Assembly (NCBI GenBank): GCA_009929795.1
Contig: RZZR01000014.1
Coordinates: 1 to 33,148, forward strand
Direction of reading: 5' to 3'
DNA length: 33,148 bases
Source: Deltaproteobacteria bacterium
GTDB taxonomy: Bacteria; Desulfobacterota; Desulfovibrionia; Desulfovibrionales; Desulfomicrobiaceae
Shown: one piece after another, positions 1-7,411 of the stretch
Numbering within the stretch: the stretch's first letter is position 1
Layout of the letters: each line of letters opens with the position of its first letter
Notes under the pieces: generated by a model
Database searches by the model: none
Seen by the model: only the letters and a program-made list of their open reading frames with translations
What the model was told of the DNA's origin: nothing
Translations under genes and position numbers: made by a program

Positions 1-126
1 GCGGCCATGCATGCCCTGTCTCTCGACCCGGTGACGGCCGCCGTCTGCACTCTTGATCAGATTCGAGCGATGTTCGATGAATTGCGACACGCGCAACGCC
101 CCTGGCTCGATCGTTGGATGCACTGA
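1..126 (+). CDS. Glycoside hydrolase family 4 protein (alpha-galactosidase/glucosidase type), C-terminal fragment
   Basis: The window opens inside a reading frame that begins at base 1 and ends at a TGA at 124-126, giving the last 41 residues of a protein. The segment has the form 'DPVTAAVCTLDQIRAMFDEL', which resembles the C-terminal helix of NAD+ and Mn2+-dependent family 4 glycosidases (MelA/LplD type), where a 'DPLTAAVLSLDEI' stretch precedes the end of the protein. Those enzymes hydrolyse alpha- or beta-glycosides by a redox-assisted elimination. No catalytic residue lies in the visible part, so the assignment rests on C-terminal resemblance only. It converges with the hydrogenase protease gene, 20 bases separating the two stop codons, with no clear terminator between them. 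Confidence 0.5.
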   Translation, partial: AAMHALSLDPVTAAVCTLDQIRAMFDELRHAQRPWLDRWMH

Positions 127-146
127 GATTCGTGTCGTAGGCTGTG

Positions 147-626
147 TCAGCCCAAATTGCATTCCTGACGGATCATTTCGACCACCCGCTCCACGGCCGC
201 CTGCACCGCAGGCGTGCAGGCCGGACAGAATTCCGAGGCGTCCTCGATTTCGATGAGGATAATGCGCAGATCCATAGGCATCTCGCCTGGGAAAAGCTCC
301 TGGCCGGCCTTGAGGGTCCCGCCCAGGGTGGCGGCATGCGACCCGGAAAGCAGGCCATCGCTGAAGATGTCATCCAAACGAAGGTCGAGGACCGTGCCCG
401 GAGGATGACCGAGCTGACAGGCATCCACGACAAAGGCCCGATCGAAACCCATGACCTTGTCCATGGCCTCGAAGCCCACCGTATGCAGAACCTCCACGGT
501 CACGGGCAGGCCCAGGGCCTCGACCCGTTCGGCCACCTCGATGCCGGCCCGGTCGTCCTTGAGCAGGGGATTACCGATGCCAACCACGACCGTACCCCTC
601 TTTGCCTTCACGGTGTCATTCAACAT
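147..626 (-). CDS. Hydrogenase maturation protease (HyaD/HybD/FrcD family)
   Basis: This 159-residue protein should clip the C-terminal extension of the NiFe hydrogenase large subunit after nickel insertion. It carries the family's N-terminal motif GIGNPLLKDDRAG, an aspartate in the 'FVVDACQLG' segment, and the histidine in 'GSHAATLGG'. These match the positions of the three nickel-sensing ligands of HybD (Glu16, Asp62, His93), with Asp in place of the first Glu. The ATG at 626 is preferred over an upstream TTG at 662 because a purine-rich GAGAGG lies just before it and because the family begins close to the GxGN motif. It is the last gene of the hydrogenase operon, 87 bases after the large subunit, and the large subunit does carry a cleavable tail. 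Function is well supported; which name it deserves is not. Confidence 0.88.
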   Translation of the reverse strand: MLNDTVKAKRGTVVVGIGNPLLKDDRAGIEVAERVEALGLPVTVEVLHTVGFEAMDKVMGFDRAFVVDACQLGHPPGTVLDLRLDDIFSDGLLSGSHAATLGGTLKAGQELFPGEMPMDLRIILIEIEDASEFCPACTPAVQAAVERVVEMIRQECNLG

Positions 627-655
627 GCGGACCTCTCTGAAAGACAGGTTTGAAC

Positions 656-699
656 GGAACAAGGCCGCATGTCCATCTCGGACATGCGGCCTTGGTTCC
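656..699 (-). other. Intercistronic stem-loop between mvhA and the protease gene
   Basis: The left arm AAGGCCGCATGTCC (661-674) and right arm GGACATGCGGCCTT (680-693) are perfect 14-base complements around a five-base loop. A further five pairs (656-660 with 695-699) extend the stem past one bulged G at 694. No run of T follows it on the minus strand, so it does not look like an intrinsic terminator. Its place between two genes of one operon suggests an mRNA-stabilising or processing element that would let the hydrogenase subunits be made in excess of the protease. That role is inference. Confidence 0.7.
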
Positions 700-713
700 C
701 CGAAGGGCCGGGG

Positions 714-2177
714 CTAGAAGTTCGACAATTCCTCGCGTAAGGTCCCGTCCGACTCGAAGATCTCGATCTTCAAGGGAACCCCGCCGGTGACCGTGTGCGT
801 GGCGCAGGCCAGGCAAAGGTCATAGGGCCTGAAGGCCATTTCCACATAGTTCAGGAGGCCTTCGTTGACTTGGCCGTCCTTGATGAAATGCTTGGCCGCC
901 TTTTTGACGGCCAGATTGATGGGGCCATTGTTGTGGGTCGTGGCCACGATGAGGTTGGCGTTGGTCACGATCCCCTTGTCGTCGGTCTGGTAGTGGTGGA
1001 TGAGGGTCCCGCGCGGGGCCTCGATGATGCCCACGCCCTCGCCGGTGATGGCGTAATTCTGGTTGACCGTGTCCGGGCTGGTGATCTCCGGATCGGCGGC
1101 CAGAATCTTGAGCTTCTCGGCCGCGCTCAGAAGTTCGATGGCCCGGGCCCAGTGGTAGGCCTGGATATAGTGAACCGGTCGGGAGTTGAAGGTCTCGTGG
1201 AACTGCTCGTAGGCCGCCTGTGCCAGGGGGGTGTCCATGCCGTTGCCCACGTTCATGCGGGCCAGCGGGCCAACACAGTACATGTTCGTGCCCTCGCCCT
1301 CGGTGATACCGCTCCATGGTCCCATCTTCTTCTGATACGGAAACTTGAGGTAGGACCAGGGCAAAACGCGCTCGGAAATGAAGTCCAGATAGCCCTTGCC
1401 GGTAAAGGTCCCGACCTCCCGGCCGTTCAGATCGATCACCTTTTGGGTGCCGTCGTAGTAGGTGACGCGGCCCTTCTCATCCACGCTGCCCATGTAGTTC
1501 ACCGGGACCTTGTACATGTCGCCGGTAACGAGCTTCATGTAGGCCTCGTTCTTGAGCACCACGTTGTCGAAGACCTGCAGGGTCAGCTTGCCCAATTCGA
1601 CCAGCTCGTCGGCCCAACCGGCCACCTGGACCCGTTCCTCCTCGGTCAGCCGCTTGGACCATCCGCCAGGGAGGGCGGCCACCGGGTGGTTGGGTTTTCC
1701 GCCAAGCATCTCGAAAATCTTCACCGCCAGGCCGCGCTTGCGCAGGACCTCACGGCCGATCTCGGCCCCGACCTTGCCGATCAGACCGATGATGTTTCGC
1801 TCGGCCGGGGAGGCTTCGGGTCCGACCACGAAATCGGGAAAGCCCAGAGCGTAGAGGATGACGGCATGGTCCTCGATATAGTGGGCGTTGAAGTACATCT
1901 CGCGGAGCTTTCGGCCGGTGCTCGTGGGCGTCACACCAAAGACCCCGTCCGAGGCCTTCATGGAGGCGGTGAAGTGCACTCCCCGGCAGACGCCGCAGAT
2001 GGTGGACACGGTCCGGGGGACCTCCTCCATGGGCATGCCCTGTAGAAACTTCTCGTAACCACGGAACTCCACGGTCTGAAAAAAGGCGTCGTCGACATTT
2101 CCCGCGTCGTCGAGGAAAATGGCGATCTTGCCATGGCCCTCCAAGCGGGTGATGGGATTAATTTCGATTTTTTTCAC
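714..2177 (-). CDS. mvhA: F420-non-reducing-type [NiFe] hydrogenase large subunit MvhA (group 3c-like)
   Basis: This is the catalytic subunit, carrying the NiFe(CN)2CO site that splits H2 in the cytoplasm. It is 487 residues long. The N-terminal L1 motif is at C61-C64 (ICGVCRGVH) and the C-terminal L2 motif at C455-C458-H461 (DLCLACATH). The 26 residues after H461 are the tail expected to be removed by the protease encoded next in the operon. The usual L2 motif is DPCxxCxxH; here the proline is leucine. The start is taken as GTG at 2177, six bases after a perfect AGGAGG; an in-frame ATG at 2198 lies inside the end of mvhG, and the Shine-Dalgarno would then be inside the gene. The mvhG stop TAG abuts this ribosome site. 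Partners are MvhG, MvhD and HdrABC, all in the same operon. Confidence 0.93.
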   Translation of the reverse strand: MKKIEINPITRLEGHGKIAIFLDDAGNVDDAFFQTVEFRGYEKFLQGMPMEEVPRTVSTICGVCRGVHFTASMKASDGVFGVTPTSTGRKLREMYFNAHYIEDHAVILYALGFPDFVVGPEASPAERNIIGLIGKVGAEIGREVLRKRGLAVKIFEMLGGKPNHPVAALPGGWSKRLTEEERVQVAGWADELVELGKLTLQVFDNVVLKNEAYMKLVTGDMYKVPVNYMGSVDEKGRVTYYDGTQKVIDLNGREVGTFTGKGYLDFISERVLPWSYLKFPYQKKMGPWSGITEGEGTNMYCVGPLARMNVGNGMDTPLAQAAYEQFHETFNSRPVHYIQAYHWARAIELLSAAEKLKILAADPEITSPDTVNQNYAITGEGVGIIEAPRGTLIHHYQTDDKGIVTNANLIVATTHNNGPINLAVKKAAKHFIKDGQVNEGLLNYVEMAFRPYDLCLACATHTVTGGVPLKIEIFESDGTLREELSNF

Positions 2178-2187
2178 GGCATTCCTC

Positions 2188-3159
2188 CTATCGGACATTG
2201 CTCTTCAGACGACTGGCCGGAAGCGAATAGCGGTAGACCAGCTTGGAGAGGACCGGGAATTTCTCCAGCAGCGAGTCGGTGGCCGCTTCGCTGCCGAGAA
2301 TGGAGCCGATGGCGCTAACGGCCCGGGCCCCGTAGTCCTTGATTCCCGGAATCGGGCCACCACATCCGCGGCAGGGCATGTTCACATTCAGACACGAGGC
2401 TCCGCAATCTCCCTGAGTGATCGGCCCCAGGCAGACGAAGCCGTGCTGAAGCAAGCAGCCCTTTTCCTCGGGCATGCCGTCAACCGTCCGCTTGACGGTC
2501 TCCACCGGGAGGCGCTCCAACTCCTCGTTGGCCGGATTGCGCTTGCACACGTCGCACACGGCTTTGCCGCTGGTCAGCCAAGACCCCTTGGGCGGCAGGT
2601 TGCCGGTGACGATGGCCTCAACGGCCTTGGCCACGAAACTGTGGTGCGGCGGACACCCGCCCACGTAGTAGTCCACCTCGACCAGATCCTGGATGGTCCG
2701 GACCTTGTCCTGGAAGGCCGGCAGGGTCAGATCGTACTTGCCGTCCAGGAAATACTGGGGCTGTGGATAGACACCGTCGGGATTCTCGGTGGAAAAGGTG
2801 TCCTTGTAGGCCTGCTTGAAGAGTTCGTCGTTGGTGTGGATGTTGGCCATGCCCGGGATGCCGCCCAGGGAGGCGCAGGCCCCGAAGGCCACGAGAATCT
2901 TGGATTTAGCCCGAAGAACGCGAACCATGTGCTCGTGCTCGCTCAGACGAACCATGCCGTCCACAAAGGCCAGGTCGATAGACTTGTCGGCCATGGCCTC
3001 GAGGTCCTTGTACTTTACGTCGGCCACGGTCGGGGCCCAAAAGACGACCTCGATGTGCTCCAGGGCGTCAAGCAGATTCTCGGACAGATCCACCAGGGCC
3101 ATCTCGCACCCGGCGCACCCACCGGCCAGCAAAAACGCAAACTTGATCTTGTCAGCCAT
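2188..3159 (-). CDS. mvhG: F420-non-reducing-type hydrogenase small subunit MvhG
   Basis: This 323-residue iron-sulfur subunit passes electrons from the NiFe site to MvhD. Near the N-terminus, AGGCAGCEMALVDL supplies two ligands of the proximal [4Fe-4S] cluster, with further cysteines in GACASLGG and VGGCPPHH. The C-terminal half has cysteines in CDVC, FVCLGP, GDCGASC and MPCRGCGGP, which fit the medial and distal clusters. No twin-arginine signal is present, so the enzyme is cytoplasmic, as expected for group 3. The start codon overlaps the mvhD stop in a TGATG arrangement, which indicates translational coupling. Confidence 0.93.
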   Translation of the reverse strand: MADKIKFAFLLAGGCAGCEMALVDLSENLLDALEHIEVVFWAPTVADVKYKDLEAMADKSIDLAFVDGMVRLSEHEHMVRVLRAKSKILVAFGACASLGGIPGMANIHTNDELFKQAYKDTFSTENPDGVYPQPQYFLDGKYDLTLPAFQDKVRTIQDLVEVDYYVGGCPPHHSFVAKAVEAIVTGNLPPKGSWLTSGKAVCDVCKRNPANEELERLPVETVKRTVDGMPEEKGCLLQHGFVCLGPITQGDCGASCLNVNMPCRGCGGPIPGIKDYGARAVSAIGSILGSEAATDSLLEKFPVLSKLVYRYSLPASRLKSNVR

Positions 3160-3575
3160 CACTTGCCCCCCTCCTTGACCGGATTGGGCCCCAGCTTGCG
3201 GAGCTCTTCCGTGTATTCGGTCATGACCTCGGCGAATTTCTTGCCCTCGGCCCCGGAGATCCATTCCCAGCGAAACCTCTCCGGCTCGTAGCCGAATTCC
3301 TGGACGATCTTCTTGATCATCTTCATCCGCCGGTCGGTCTTGTAGTTGCCTTCCTTGTAATGGCAGTCACCGAAATGACAGCCACCGACAAAGACGCCGT
3401 CCGCGCCCCGGGACAGGGCCTCCAGGACATATTCGGGCTCGACCCGGCCGGAACAAGGCACGCGGATGAGCTTGATGGTCGGCGGATACTTGCAGCGAAG
3501 GTTCCCGGCCAGGTCGGCTCCCGCATAGGTGCACCACTGACAGGCGAAACCGACGATGTTTGGGCTGAAATCCAT
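3159..3575 (-). CDS. mvhD: Methyl-viologen-reducing hydrogenase delta subunit MvhD
   Basis: This 138-residue protein bridges the hydrogenase to the heterodisulfide reductase through a [2Fe-2S] cluster. Cysteines occur in FACQWC near the N-terminus, in LRCKY, in VPCSGR and in GGCHFGDCHY, the pattern expected of the MvhD/FrhD family. The C-terminal half is charged and helical. It overlaps hdrB upstream and mvhG downstream by single bases (TAATG and TGATG), so the three should be translated in step. In methanogens MvhD docks on HdrA; here hdrA is the first gene of the same operon, which supports the same complex. Confidence 0.92.
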   Translation of the reverse strand: MDFSPNIVGFACQWCTYAGADLAGNLRCKYPPTIKLIRVPCSGRVEPEYVLEALSRGADGVFVGGCHFGDCHYKEGNYKTDRRMKMIKKIVQEFGYEPERFRWEWISGAEGKKFAEVMTEYTEELRKLGPNPVKEGGK

Positions 3576-4495
3576 TATTTCACCTCCTCTTGAACCTTTC
3601 GTTTGTCGGCTTGGATCTCGGCGATAATCGCATCCCTCGAGGTCTGGCTGATGGCCGCCACCTCCTTGGAATCAAAGCCCTGAGCCAAGGCCAGCAGCTG
3701 GGTGTAGTAGAAGACCGGAATTTCGTAGTCGATGATCCCGCGCTCACGGAAGATCTTCTGGGCTCCGTCCATCTGCAGATAACAGGACGAACAGGTGGTC
3801 ACGATCATATCCGGATCGAGTTCCTCTTTGATGGAATCGAATTTGCGCTTCAAAAGGCCAAAGGACTTCTCTTGATCCGTGCTCCGCATAGCCCCCATAC
3901 CGCAGCAATCGGCCAGGCGACTGTACTCGGGGGCGTCGGCGCCCAGGACCTTGCAGAGTTCGATGAGCTGGGTCGGATAGAAGGAGTTCTTCTCCTTGAC
4001 CTCCATGACATCCGACGGCCACAGGATGTGGCAACCGGGTTGAACGGCGATCTTCAGACCGTCCAGGCTGAATTTGAGAGAGGCCTTGATCCTGTCCAGT
4101 CCGATCTTGTCGTAGAGGACATGCGCCACGTGATAGACCTTGGACGCGCCCGTGTAGGATCGACCGATGGCTGAGAGGTTTTCGTTGACCACGCCCTTTT
4201 TGCCGGGCTTGTGATCGATCATGTGCTTGGCCTCGGAAAGGACACCAAAGCATGAATTGCAGCCGGTCATGAGGTCGACACCCCGTTCCTCGCCCAGGGT
4301 GATGTTTCGGGAGGATATGGTCAGCCAAGTATCCAGGTCGAACGATGGGGCCGTGCCCCAGGCCGGGCAGCAGGTGGCGCCGTCCAGGTCCACCGGCTCC
4401 ACGCCCAGGGCCGGGAAGACCTTGCGGAAGGACTGCTCGATGTCCGGGGCCTTGAAGGGAATGTTGCATCCCAGATAGAGTCCGTATTTTTCCAT
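3575..4495 (-). CDS. hdrB: Heterodisulfide reductase subunit B (HdrB)
   Basis: HdrB holds the two noncubane [4Fe-4S] clusters at which the disulfide substrate is reduced. Two complete CCG domains can be read in its 306 residues: C10, C42-C43, C79 and C82, then C155, C197-C198, C235 and C238. Every expected ligand is present, so this should be an active subunit and not a regulatory relative. Sulfate reducers do not make the CoM-S-S-CoB substrate of methanogens, so the physiological acceptor is unknown; a DsrC-type trisulfide or another thiol-disulfide is the usual proposal. It lies between hdrC (20-base gap) and mvhD (one-base overlap). Confidence 0.93.
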   Translation of the reverse strand: MEKYGLYLGCNIPFKAPDIEQSFRKVFPALGVEPVDLDGATCCPAWGTAPSFDLDTWLTISSRNITLGEERGVDLMTGCNSCFGVLSEAKHMIDHKPGKKGVVNENLSAIGRSYTGASKVYHVAHVLYDKIGLDRIKASLKFSLDGLKIAVQPGCHILWPSDVMEVKEKNSFYPTQLIELCKVLGADAPEYSRLADCCGMGAMRSTDQEKSFGLLKRKFDSIKEELDPDMIVTTCSSCYLQMDGAQKIFRERGIIDYEIPVFYYTQLLALAQGFDSKEVAAISQTSRDAIIAEIQADKRKVQEEVK

Positions 4496-4515
4496 GTGTA
4501 CAACTCCTTTCGTGC

Positions 4516-5031
4516 TTAGAAGATGCCCAGGTCGGCCATGGGGCTGTTGTCGAGGAGGGTCTGGATCTCCTTCTGAGCCTGGGCATTGTTGAGGGCCGTG
4601 GGAGGCACCGGATCGAGCCCGACCTTTTTCCGATTCTCGGCCGTTGCCTCGGTGGTCACGGCGTGACCGACCTGATACAGGCTCATCTGGGGGCCAAAGG
4701 CCGAGGTCGAAAGAGCCAGATCATTGGCCTGATAGCGGCGGTAGGCAAAGACCACCTCCTGAGGCCGAACCCCCTGGGGGCAGATCTCTGTGCAGCGATT
4801 GCACGACTGGCAGCCCCAGGTGGAGACCTCCTCGATGGTTTCCTCCATCTGCCCGTTCAGTATCTTGCGGATGAGCAGGCGGCACAGGACAGGGAACCCG
4901 GCTTTCACTCCTGGACAAACCGCGGAGCAGGCCCCGCACTGCACGCACTTGAGAATTCCGTCCCCACCAAGATCGATGATGGTCTGGACGGCTTCCTTGA
5001 TCTTGTCGTTCTCTATTATCAACGCAGGCAT
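4516..5031 (-). CDS. hdrC: Heterodisulfide reductase subunit C (HdrC)
   Basis: HdrC is a 171-residue ferredoxin-like subunit that carries electrons from HdrA to the active site in HdrB. It has two CxxCxxCxxxCP motifs, CVQCGACSAVCPG near residue 29 and CQSCNRCTEICPQG near residue 74, each able to bind one [4Fe-4S] cluster. There is no membrane segment, so this is the soluble HdrC and not an HdrD/DsrK fusion. It sits 12 bases downstream of hdrA. Confidence 0.93.
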   Translation of the reverse strand: MPALIIENDKIKEAVQTIIDLGGDGILKCVQCGACSAVCPGVKAGFPVLCRLLIRKILNGQMEETIEEVSTWGCQSCNRCTEICPQGVRPQEVVFAYRRYQANDLALSTSAFGPQMSLYQVGHAVTTEATAENRKKVGLDPVPPTALNNAQAQKEIQTLLDNSPMADLGIF

Positions 5032-5043
5032 GGAATCACTCCT

Positions 5044-7065
5044 CTAGGCGGTCAGGGCCGCGATTTGAGCGTAAATCTGGTCGTCCTCGTACCCGTGCAG
5101 GACAATGGCTCCGGATGGGCAGGCCGACGTGCACACCCCGCATCCATGACATTGAGTCATGTCGATTTCGGCCCTGGGCCGGTCGCCATGAATTTTCAGG
5201 CTGATGGCGTCGTACGGACACAGAGGCACGCAAATGCCGCAGCCACTGCATTTCTCGGTATGCACCTCTGACAGGATCGGCTCGATCTTGACCTTGCCCT
5301 GGGCCAGAGGCACGGCCGCTGCCGCCGCAGCGCCCTTGGCCTGGGAAACGGTATCAGGGATGTCCTTGGGCCCCTGACAGCATCCGGCCAGAAAGATGCC
5401 CCGAGTGGAGGTCTCAACCGGGCCCAACTTGGGATGGAGCTCCCGGAAGAAGTTGGAGCCGCAGAATTGCAGACCCAAGGTCTGGGCCAGCTTTTTGGCC
5501 GATTCGGGCAGTTCGATGGCCGTGGCCAGAATGACCAGGTCGGATTCGTACTCGATGGGCGTAGCCGACTCCATGTCGTAGGCCAGGACACGCAGCTTGT
5601 CGCCGGGCAGCATTTCCAGGCCGCCGACCTTGCCCTTGAAGATGTTCACACCCATCTTGCGGGCCCCGACATAGTATTCGTCATAGTCCTTGCCGGCCGT
5701 GCGGACGTCGATGAAGTGCATGTTGATGCTCAGGTCCGGATATTTCTCCTTGAGGAGACGGGCCTGTTTGATCATGTACATGCAGCAGACCCGGGAACAA
5801 TGGGTGTGGAACTTCTCGTCCCGGGAGCCCACGCAGGAAACGAAGGTCATGGTATGGGGCTTCTCGTTGTCCGAAGGTCGCAGGAGCTTGCCGCCGGTGG
5901 GGCCGGTGGCCGAGATGAGCCGCTCGAGTTGCAGGGCGGTGATGACATTGGGCGAATCCGGGGCCATCTCCTTGAACCAGCCCTTGTCCATGACTTGATA
6001 GCCGGTGGCCACGACAATGGAGCCGACCTTGATTTCCTCGATTCGCCCGTTGGGGTCGTGAGACAGACTGCGGTTGATGGCGTCGGCCGGACAGGCCTCC
6101 TGACAGGGGGCGATCATGGGTTCGCCTGTCTTCTTGCTGACCCTCGGCTCCTCGCCGAATTTGTGCCCTCGACAATTCAAACAATTGGCGGCGTCGATGA
6201 CCGCCTTCTTGGGTACGGCCTGGGGAAAATGGATGTATGCCGCCCCGCGGGCCGACAGGCCGAGATTGAACTCGTCCTTGATCTTCCCCTTGGTTTGTTC
6301 CAGGCAGACCTCGGCGCAGGCCCCGCAGCCGGTGCATTTGTGCCAGTCGATGTAGGTCTGCTTGCGTCGGATCTTGACGTCGAAATTGCCGATATAGCCT
6401 TCGACTTCCTCCACCTCGGAATAGGTCATGAGCTTGATGTTCGGGTGGTTCCCGGCATCGACCATGACCGGGGTCAGGATGCAGGCCGAGCAGTCGTTGG
6501 TCGGAAAGGTCTTGTCCAGCATGGCCATGACCCCGCCGATGGAAGGCTCCTTTTCCACCAGATAGGTGGTGAAGCCCATGTTGGCCAATTCCAGGGCCGA
6601 AAAGATTCCCCCGACTCCGCCGCCAACGACCAGAGCGGCCTTGGTCACGTCGACGTACTTGTCTTCCAGCGGGTGCAGGCGGGCGGCCTTGCCTACGGCC
6701 GAGGCCATGAGTTTCTTGGCCTTTTCCGTGGCCCCGGAGTGGTCTTGCCCATGAACCCAGGAATCCTGGTCACGGATGTTGGCCATCTCGAACAGATACT
6801 TATTCAGACCGGCTGCTTCGCAGGCGGCCCGGAAAATCGGCTCGTGGGTCCGGGGCGTGCAGGCGGCCACGACCACACGGTCCACCAGACCGGCCCGGAT
6901 ATCCTGCTTGATCATCTCCTGACCCGAGTCCGAACACATGAACAGGTCCTTGCGGGCCACGGCCACGTCGGGCAGGGTCTCGGCATGGGCCCGGACCGCC
7001 TCCACGTCGATGACCCCGGCGATGTTCGTGCCGCAATGACACACATACACCCCAACTTTCGCCAT
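5044..7065 (-). CDS. hdrA: Heterodisulfide reductase subunit A (HdrA), electron-bifurcating flavoprotein
   Basis: HdrA carries the FAD that splits electron pairs between ferredoxin and HdrB. In its 673 residues one sees an N-terminal CHCGTNIAGV segment (residues 9-18), the dinucleotide motif GGGVGG (148-153), an inserted ferredoxin-like region with CTGCGACAEVC (244-254) and further cysteines at 295, 298, 321 and 325, the internal cysteines C411, C423, C427 and C428, and a C-terminal ferredoxin with C606-C616 and C639-C649. This matches full-length HdrA. No in-frame TGA suggests selenocysteine. The start at 7065 has AAGGAGG before it; a longer frame reaches 7167 but runs through the leader hairpin. 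It is the first gene of the seven-gene operon. Confidence 0.94.
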   Translation of the reverse strand: MAKVGVYVCHCGTNIAGVIDVEAVRAHAETLPDVAVARKDLFMCSDSGQEMIKQDIRAGLVDRVVVAACTPRTHEPIFRAACEAAGLNKYLFEMANIRDQDSWVHGQDHSGATEKAKKLMASAVGKAARLHPLEDKYVDVTKAALVVGGGVGGIFSALELANMGFTTYLVEKEPSIGGVMAMLDKTFPTNDCSACILTPVMVDAGNHPNIKLMTYSEVEEVEGYIGNFDVKIRRKQTYIDWHKCTGCGACAEVCLEQTKGKIKDEFNLGLSARGAAYIHFPQAVPKKAVIDAANCLNCRGHKFGEEPRVSKKTGEPMIAPCQEACPADAINRSLSHDPNGRIEEIKVGSIVVATGYQVMDKGWFKEMAPDSPNVITALQLERLISATGPTGGKLLRPSDNEKPHTMTFVSCVGSRDEKFHTHCSRVCCMYMIKQARLLKEKYPDLSINMHFIDVRTAGKDYDEYYVGARKMGVNIFKGKVGGLEMLPGDKLRVLAYDMESATPIEYESDLVILATAIELPESAKKLAQTLGLQFCGSNFFRELHPKLGPVETSTRGIFLAGCCQGPKDIPDTVSQAKGAAAAAAVPLAQGKVKIEPILSEVHTEKCSGCGICVPLCPYDAISLKIHGDRPRAEIDMTQCHGCGVCTSACPSGAIVLHGYEDDQIYAQIAALTA

Positions 7066-7151
7066 CTTGTCCTCCTTGATTGTATGTCCTGACTGATCTG
7101 TTCCCGAGCCTGAACCGCTTGGCCCGGCGACCATACCAACGACCATAAAAA

Positions 7152-7192
7152 AACCTGACCCACGCATTGAATCGAAAACATTGGGTCAGGTT
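7152..7192 (-). terminator. Terminator-like hairpin in the hdrA leader (possible attenuator)
   Basis: Eleven-base arms AACCTGACCCA (7152-7162) and TGGGTCAGGTT (7182-7192) enclose a 19-base loop. Read on the minus strand, the hairpin is followed by seven consecutive T (the stem's last two plus five), the layout of an intrinsic terminator. It lies between the peroxiredoxin terminator (7353-7384) and the hdrA start (7065), so it cannot be needed to end the upstream operon and would interrupt a transcript headed into hdrA. Just before it on the minus strand is a five-codon frame (start ATG 7209-7207, MGELN, stop at 7194-7192) preceded by AAGGAG at short spacing, its stop touching the stem. Attenuation is inference; a small RNA terminator is the alternative. 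Confidence 0.5.
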
Positions 7193-7268
7193 CAATTCAA
7201 TTCGCCCATCGACTCCTTTCAATGGAAACTACCAGATGCGCCACAGGAGACAAATCGAAAATGAATTT

Positions 7269-7284
7269 GTTCCATACGTGGAAC
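7269..7284. promoter_or_regulatory. Palindrome GTTCCA-N4-TGGAAC upstream of hdrA
   Basis: Two perfect six-base arms flank four bases, the 6-4-6 geometry typical of CRP/FNR-family operators. It lies about 200 bases upstream of the hdrA start in the non-coding leader. The sequence matches no consensus I can name with confidence, so the bound regulator is unknown. Confidence 0.4.
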
Positions 7285-7318
7285 GATAGACGTCATCGAT
7301 AGCAAGAATTTGCAATTA

Positions 7319-7336
7319 TTGCTATTCAAATGGCAA
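7319..7336. promoter_or_regulatory. Imperfect palindrome TTGCTATTCAAATGGCAA upstream of hdrA
   Basis: Fourteen of the 18 positions are self-complementary, with perfect TTGC/GCAA ends. It sits 35 bases from the 7269-7284 palindrome and just downstream of the peroxiredoxin terminator, in an AT-rich stretch, so it is well placed as an operator or promoter-proximal element of the hdr-mvh operon. I could not find a convincing -35/-10 pair in this 7066-7352 region. Confidence 0.3.
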
Positions 7337-7352
7337 CAATTTGTGGACCATG

Positions 7353-7384
7353 AAAAAAGCCCGGCAGGATAAATCCCACCGGGC
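7353..7384 (-). terminator. Intrinsic terminator after the peroxiredoxin gene
   Basis: On the minus strand the stem GCCCGG...CCGGGC (7359-7384), with an inner GGAT/ATCC pairing, is followed by six T (7353-7358). It begins 28 bases past the peroxiredoxin stop and closes the reductase-activator-peroxiredoxin operon. Confidence 0.85.
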
Positions 7385-7411
7385 TCGACATCGATCACCA
7401 CGACCAATGAG

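Noticed and set aside
5044-7065. Selenocysteine in HdrA or the hydrogenase
   Set aside because: Frames are intact with cysteines at the expected sites and no in-frame TGA had to be read through.
5434-7092. A 552-codon plus-strand frame opposite hdrA
   Set aside because: It lies fully over a confidently identified HdrA and shows only shadow-type composition.
7066-7167. Longer HdrA starting at 7167
   Set aside because: The extra 34 residues have no family match, cross the leader region next to the hairpin, and the ATG at 7065 has a strong AAGGAGG.
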